Positions 60,138 through 64,000 of a DNA stretch of 64,000 bases are shown one piece after another. Origin of the DNA: Hungatella hathewayi. GTDB lineage: Bacteria > Bacillota > Clostridia > Lachnospirales > Lachnospiraceae. A program made the translations under genes and the position numbers. Where the stretch lies: NCBI GenBank assembly GCA_025149285.1, contig CP102274.1:5792001-5856000 (forward strand). The letters run 5' to 3'. How positions within the stretch are numbered: the stretch's first letter is position 1; every line of letters begins with the position of its first letter. The notes beneath the pieces are model-generated. The model searched no databases. It worked only from the letters and a program-made list of their open reading frames with translations, and was not told the DNA's origin.

Positions 60138-62598
60138 GCTGTTCATCCTCCTTTTTTAAGTCCAACGGCTTGGTGGTCATGATACGGTACAGTTCCGTAT
60201 TCTTGGGGAAGTGGTCCACAAAAGGCAGGATGGTGGAGCCGTAGAACAAAAGTCCCTCGCCCTCGCCGGAGTGGGTCACATAGGATAGCTGGTGCGGGGA
60301 AATGCCCAGCTGTTTGGCAAGAATCTGCCGGTCTCCGCCCGCCTGGTTGAGCATATACACGAAGTCGGAGTTTTCAAAGATGTTCTCAACCTCGCGGCTG
60401 CTCAAAAGGTCTTTGACATTCTGTGTGATACCAGTCGGGATGCCGCCCCACTTGCGGAACCGCTTCCAGATTTCCACTGTATAGGCGGCGGTCTGTTCCT
60501 CTTTCAGCAGCAGGTGCATCTCGTCGATGTAGTAACGGGTGGACTTGTGGGCGGCGCGGTTGATGGTGACGCGGTTCCACACCTGATCCTGCACCACCAG
60601 CATCCCGATTTTCTTCAGCTGCTTGCCCAGTTCCTTAATGTCATAGCAGACAATACGGTTGTTGATGTCCACATTGGTTCGGTGGTTGAACACATTGAGG
60701 GAGCCGGTCACATAGATTTCCAGCGCTGTGGCGATGTACTGTGCCTCTTTTTCCTCCTGCGCCCGCAAGAGATTATACAAATCCTCCAGAATGGGCATAT
60801 TCTCCGGGCGCGGATCGTTGAGATAGTCCTGATAGACCAGCCGCACACAGCGGTCGATGATGGTTTTCTGCACCGGCTGCAAGCCCTCCTTGCCGCCCAC
60901 GATCAGCTCGCACAGGCTGAGAATGAAGTCGGATTTGAGGGACAGCGGGCTTTCATCATCCGAATAGTCCAGGTTCAGGTCCATGGGGTTGATGTAGTTG
61001 GTGGAAGTGGGCGAAATTTTGATAACCTGCCCATGCAGACGCTCCACCAGCGGGGCATATTCCGCTTCCGGATCCAGGATTTCCACCTCGTCGGAAGTCA
61101 GCAGGAAGCAGTTGGCGATCTCGCGCTTGGCGCTGAAGGACTTGCCGGAACCCGGCGTACCGAGAATCAGGCCGTTGGGGTTTTTCAGCAGCTTGCGGTC
61201 CACCATGATAAGGTTGTTGGACAGGGCGTTGATGCCGTAGTACAGCGCCTCTTTACCGTTCTGGAATAATTCCTGTGTGGTGAACGGCACAAAGATAGCC
61301 GTGGAACTGGTGGTCAGCCCCCGCTGAATTTCGATCTGATTGAGACCCAAAGGCAGGCAGCTCATCAGCCCTTCTTCCTGCTGGAAGTCCAGCCTTGTCA
61401 GCCGGCAGTTGTATTTCTGCGCGATGGAGCTTGCCTGGAACACATTGTTGTCCAGCTGGCGGGGGTTATCCGCCGTGTTCAGCACCAGGAAGGTAACAAG
61501 GAACATTCGCTCGTTGCGGCTCTGCAAATCCTGCAAGAGCTTTTTGGCCTCAACACCATAAGTGGCAAGGTCGGAGGGAATGATGTCTATGTCGTACCCG
61601 GCACGGACAGCCTTTTTCTGTTCCTCGATTTTGGATTTATCCAGATCGGTGATTTTTCGTTTGACCGTCTTGATGGCCTTGATCTGATCCACTGACTGGA
61701 TGTGCAGGCTGACAATCAGGTTGGATTCCATATCCAGAAAATCGGCCAGCATCCGGTCATTCAGCTCTGGGGCCAAAATTTGTACGAAGCTGACGGCTCC
61801 GTACTTCTTGCCCATGCGGAACTGCTTGCCGGTGCGGAACTCAAAGGAGCTGGGGGCGATAAAGTCCTTGGTGGACAGGCCGCTGGAGGGGAGCCAGTCC
61901 CACTCAAACCGGAACGGCAGCTGCTCGTCCATGTGGAAGATACCATGCAGTTGGGCAAGCCGCGCCTTTCCGTCCAGCGTTTCCGCCGCCACGCCCAGCC
62001 GCTTGAAGTTATTGAGAATGTCGGTCTCAATGCGCTCCAGACGGGGCTTGGCCGCCTTGATGCTGTCCGCGTCAATGCCAAAGGTGAGATACTTGGTTTT
62101 GATCAGGCCGTTATTTCCCTTTGCCAGCTGGTTTTGCAGCATGGTCATGTATTCGATGCGGATGCTGTCAAAATCGTCCCCCTGGAGAGGGATGTTGATG
62201 GCGCGGGCAAAGGTTTCCTCCGATGCTGCAAGGTTCAAAAAAGACAGCTCAAACTGAATCGAGCTGTCGAAGTAGTTGAGGAAATCGCACCAGCCCTCGA
62301 AAATCGCGGTTTTATCCTCGTTCTGTGAGAGCTGATAGTTGATGTCCTGAAATTGAATGGTTTTTGTGTAGTGACCGTCTGATACCCGGCAGATACCGTC
62401 CGGCCACATTCGTTCATAAGGGATACTGTCCTGTGCCGATTTTTCCTTTTTGTCCGTGCGGTTTGCGCGGGCAATCGCAGCTTCAATCTGCTTTCTGTCG
62501 GCGCGGGACAGCTTTTTCTTTGTTTTGACCGGCTGCACAGCTTTTTCCTCGTTTTTTCCGAACAGCCGGTGCAGCCAGCGTTTGATTGCCGTAAACAA
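60118..62598 (-). CDS. virB4: VirB4-family conjugation ATPase
   Basis: About 826 residues. The N-terminal VirB4/TraC region precedes the ATPase with Walker A GTPGSGKSF near 483, Walker B STRYYIDEMHLLL near 690 and an arginine-finger region. It powers the type IV secretion channel. I place the start at TTG 62598: AGGAGG lies 7 bp upstream and MFTAIKRWLHRLFGKNEE is the usual N-terminus. This puts 116 bp of overlap with prgI. An open frame extends further upstream but without a site. Confidence 0.92.
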   Translation of the reverse strand: MFTAIKRWLHRLFGKNEEKAVQPVKTKKKLSRADRKQIEAAIARANRTDKKEKSAQDSIPYERMWPDGICRVSDGHYTKTIQFQDINYQLSQNEDKTAIFEGWCDFLNYFDSSIQFELSFLNLAASEETFARAINIPLQGDDFDSIRIEYMTMLQNQLAKGNNGLIKTKYLTFGIDADSIKAAKPRLERIETDILNNFKRLGVAAETLDGKARLAQLHGIFHMDEQLPFRFEWDWLPSSGLSTKDFIAPSSFEFRTGKQFRMGKKYGAVSFVQILAPELNDRMLADFLDMESNLIVSLHIQSVDQIKAIKTVKRKITDLDKSKIEEQKKAVRAGYDIDIIPSDLATYGVEAKKLLQDLQSRNERMFLVTFLVLNTADNPRQLDNNVFQASSIAQKYNCRLTRLDFQQEEGLMSCLPLGLNQIEIQRGLTTSSTAIFVPFTTQELFQNGKEALYYGINALSNNLIMVDRKLLKNPNGLILGTPGSGKSFSAKREIANCFLLTSDEVEILDPEAEYAPLVERLHGQVIKISPTSTNYINPMDLNLDYSDDESPLSLKSDFILSLCELIVGGKEGLQPVQKTIIDRCVRLVYQDYLNDPRPENMPILEDLYNLLRAQEEKEAQYIATALEIYVTGSLNVFNHRTNVDINNRIVCYDIKELGKQLKKIGMLVVQDQVWNRVTINRAAHKSTRYYIDEMHLLLKEEQTAAYTVEIWKRFRKWGGIPTGITQNVKDLLSSREVENIFENSDFVYMLNQAGGDRQILAKQLGISPHQLSYVTHSGEGEGLLFYGSTILPFVDHFPKNTELYRIMTTKPLDLKKEDEQHDKERN

Positions 62599-62950
62599 TG
62601 TGTGACACCTCCTCGTCGAGATTTGCCTGCCGCTGCAGCACGGCATAGAAGTTATTGGTGCGGTAGGGGCGCTGCCTGGGGCGGATCACCGTGACGCGGA
62701 TGATATTGCCCACGATCTTTTCCAACGGCTGACCATGCTTTTCGTACATCGCCAGCAGGAAGAAAGGCAGCATCACGAACATCATGCACAGGGCTGCCGT
62801 ACTGTTCCCGGCAGAGCCACGGAGCAGAAAGAACAGCGGTACGCCCAAAAGCGCCCCTCCGCCGAAGCAGACTAACTGCCGCTTGGTTAAGTTGAAAGCA
62901 ACCTTGGTTTTGACTTTCGTCAGGTCTTTGGGTACAGGTACATAGGCCAT
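62483..62950 (-). CDS. prgI: PrgI-family conjugation membrane protein
   Basis: 155 residues from ATG 62950 with AAGGAGGAGG upstream. MAYVPVPKDLTKVKTKVAFN, two hydrophobic segments near 35-85 (LVCFGGGALLGVPLFFLL and ALCMMFVMLPFFLLAMYE) and RPYRTNNFY are typical of PrgI, which is related to VirB3. The C-terminal 35 or so residues run into virB4. Anchors VirB4 to the membrane by analogy. Confidence 0.85.
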   Translation of the reverse strand: MAYVPVPKDLTKVKTKVAFNLTKRQLVCFGGGALLGVPLFFLLRGSAGNSTAALCMMFVMLPFFLLAMYEKHGQPLEKIVGNIIRVTVIRPRQRPYRTNNFYAVLQRQANLDEEVSHIVYGNQTLAAPAVRKKRGKSCAAGQNKEKAVPRRQKAD

Positions 62951-62966
62951 AGAAACTCCCTCCTCC

Positions 62967-63836
62967 TTAATGAGCCTGGAATACAGCTTTTGCAAGGCTT
63001 CCGGTCTTAAAGAGGGTAAAGCACAGTAAAACCGTATAGCCCACACAGCTCCAAATCGCCATAATCACATCTTCCTCGGTAGCGATGCCCTGCACCAGTA
63101 CAGCATAAATCGCCACACAGACAATGATAAGAAATGCCTGGAATCCCAGCGCCAGCAGGGAGCGCAGATAGTTCTGGCCCATGCCGCCCCATTCCTTGCC
63201 CATCATGGCAGCCATGGGGATGGGCGCAACGGATGTCACAAGGTAAATTTCTATCATACGGCCATAAATCACGATGAAAATGCAGATATACAGCGCCCAC
63301 ATGGTAACGCCGATAAACATACTCTGGAACCAAAGCCCGAACAGCGGACCCAAATCCATTTCCATCAGCCGGGGTTCCATGTCCGTAAGGACAGAGGAAA
63401 TATCAATGGCGGCATCCGAAGAAATGATCCCGGATGCCTGTGCCACCACGCTCTGCGCCATATCGAACACGCCCATGACGATATTCCATGTATTCGTGAC
63501 AAGGAGTATGGCTGCGGCTGACTTGAACACCCACTTGAAAATCATCCAGGTATCCACATCATGCAGGTTGTTTTTATCGGTAATCATCTGGATTAGTTCC
63601 AGCGTCATTACAATCGCCAGAATCACACCGGCGATGGGAACCATAATGGAGTTGGAGAGGTTCTGGATCATGTTGAAAATACCGCCGTTCCAGCCCTGCG
63701 GTGTTTGCCCAACCTGCACGGATATATCTCCGACCTGCTGGTTTACAGAATCGAACATCCCGGACAGGTTTCCCATAATGCCGCCTACCAGCATTTCCTT
63801 GAGCCACTCAGTAAGCGCGTCCAGCAGAAAATCCAT
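62967..63836 (-). CDS. VirB6/TrbL-like channel protein, CD1112 family
   Basis: 289 residues with an amphipathic N-terminus and five or six membrane helices. The block VTSVAPIPMAAMMGKEWGGM is the conserved cytoplasmic loop of CD1112-family VirB6 proteins. It forms part of the inner-membrane transfer pore. AAAGGAGG precedes the ATG. It ends 16 bp upstream of the prgI start and follows Maff2. Confidence 0.9.
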   Translation of the reverse strand: MDFLLDALTEWLKEMLVGGIMGNLSGMFDSVNQQVGDISVQVGQTPQGWNGGIFNMIQNLSNSIMVPIAGVILAIVMTLELIQMITDKNNLHDVDTWMIFKWVFKSAAAILLVTNTWNIVMGVFDMAQSVVAQASGIISSDAAIDISSVLTDMEPRLMEMDLGPLFGLWFQSMFIGVTMWALYICIFIVIYGRMIEIYLVTSVAPIPMAAMMGKEWGGMGQNYLRSLLALGFQAFLIIVCVAIYAVLVQGIATEEDVIMAIWSCVGYTVLLCFTLFKTGSLAKAVFQAH

Positions 63837-63855
63837 ACAGTGCGACCTCCTTTCA

Positions 63856-63882
63856 GCCCCTCCCGATTATTACGGGAGGGGC
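63856..63882 (-). terminator. GC-rich intergenic hairpin between Maff2 and virB6
   Basis: A perfect 10-bp stem GCCCCTCCCG / CGGGAGGGGC with a 7-nt loop, ending just ahead of the virB6 ribosome site. No T run follows on the minus strand, so a full stop is unlikely. It could partly terminate or protect the Maff2 mRNA, giving more Maff2 than VirB6. Confidence 0.4.
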
Positions 63883-63902
63883 AAGGATTTTCCAGGGACA
63901 GT

Positions 63903-64000
63903 TTAGACGGTAAACAGACCGGAGAGCAGGGGTACGAGGACCATGCCGACCACGGCGACGCCAGCGCCAGCCATGAGCTGCTTCATGCCTTGGCTTTTTA
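63903..64000 (-). CDS. Maff2-family small membrane protein, C-terminal part
   Basis: The last 31 codons of a gene that enters from the right edge: KSQGMKQLMAGAGVAVVGMV then LVPLLSGLFTV and TAA at 63903-63905. The KSQGMKQLMAGxGVA block is the conserved C-terminal half of Maff2 mobile-element proteins, small two-helix membrane proteins placed ahead of virB6 (likely VirB2-like pilin position). Confidence 0.8.
   Translation of the reverse strand, partial: KSQGMKQLMAGAGVAVVGMVLVPLLSGLFTV

Larger units (their letters stand above)
12070..64000. mobile_element. integrative and conjugative element of the Tn1549/CTn family (left end present, right end outside)
   Basis: From the rpsI attachment remnant to the window edge the gene content is that of one ICE: integrases, excisionase, Orf7-like sigma factor and HTH repressor, then cargo, relaxase, MobC, methylase/helicase giant, TTRAP, primase, TopB, CHAP hydrolase, VirB4, PrgI, VirB6 and Maff2 in the order seen in Tn1549-like elements. 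The backbone looks GC-rich, while the cargo at 17-35 kb and 49.5-50.5 kb is visibly richer in A and T. That supports mosaic assembly. VirD4 and the remaining transfer genes should lie to the right. Confidence 0.88.

Noticed and set aside
59321..60182. Overlapping plus-strand frames opposite the CHAP hydrolase and its neighbour
   Set aside because: They mirror the coding strand of transfer genes and show no ribosome site.
1..64000. CRISPR arrays, tRNA and rRNA genes
   Set aside because: I saw no regularly spaced repeats, no cloverleaf-like sequence with a T-arm and no rRNA segments on either strand.

Overview
The window is from an anaerobic Firmicute of the Lachnospiraceae/Clostridium type. 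The host part carries a monomeric [FeFe] hydrogenase, Cys-rich ferredoxin-like proteins, an AgrC/LytTR-type two-component system and strong sigma-A promoters. The rest is dominated by an integrative and conjugative element (ICE) of the Tn1549/CTn family. Family names here are recalled from sequence features; no search was run.

Layout. (1) 1 to about 12.07 kb is host chromosome: an 8-oxoguanine glycosylase fragment, a HAD phosphatase, the hydrogenase, a greA-MFS-MATE operon, a GGDEF protein, a ferredoxin-like protein, an internally deleted dGTPase, a lipoprotein, and a histidine kinase (frameshifted at its last 22 codons) with its LytTR regulator. (2) At 12070-12117 the last 15 codons and stop of rpsI (ribosomal protein S9) lie next to an rpsI-type terminator but without the rest of the gene. 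I read this as the left attachment site of an ICE integrated in the 3' end of rpsI. (3) 12.2-16.9 kb is the integration and regulation module: two tandem tyrosine recombinases, excisionase, an Orf7-like sigma factor behind a leader/terminator, and a divergent HTH repressor. (4) 16.9-23.4 kb is a metal or siderophore uptake cargo: a DtxR-family pseudogene, ECF transporter A, T and S parts (S frameshifted) and two YbtPQ/IrtAB-type ABC proteins, behind a DtxR-like palindrome. (5) 23.6-34.0 kb is one long operon, divergent from a LysR gene. It encodes an SbnA-like PLP synthase, a complete Opp/Nik/Cnt-type ABC importer, an MFS exporter, a methyltransferase, a DUF364-type heavy-metal-chelation protein and an ATP-grasp ligase. 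(6) 35-64 kb is the conjugation backbone: relaxase, MobC, a 3049-residue methylase/helicase protein with tnpV nested in another frame, TTRAP, a primase-like fusion, TopB, CHAP hydrolase, VirB4, PrgI, VirB6 and Maff2. Two accessory cassettes sit inside it: a DUF1016 nuclease pair at 37.1-38.5 kb and a methyltransferase plus small membrane protein at 49.5-50.4 kb. The ICE runs off the right edge.

How it fits together. The most interesting reading is that the ICE carries a metal-acquisition island. The 23.6-34.0 kb operon has the logic of an aminopolycarboxylate metallophore system: make a diamino acid conjugate with SbnA and ATP-grasp, modify it, export it by MFS, and recover the metal complex with a Cnt-like importer. 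It lacks SbnB, a nicotianamine-synthase-like enzyme and an opine dehydrogenase, so it does not match staphyloferrin B or staphylopine pathways. The neighbouring ECF/YbtPQ operon resembles the import half of equibactin-type loci but has no NRPS. A nearly identical 16-bp palindrome precedes both that operon and the small methyltransferase cassette 27 kb away, which suggests one metal regulon spread over the element. The ICE's own DtxR gene is broken, so a host DtxR/IdeR-type regulator may be in control.
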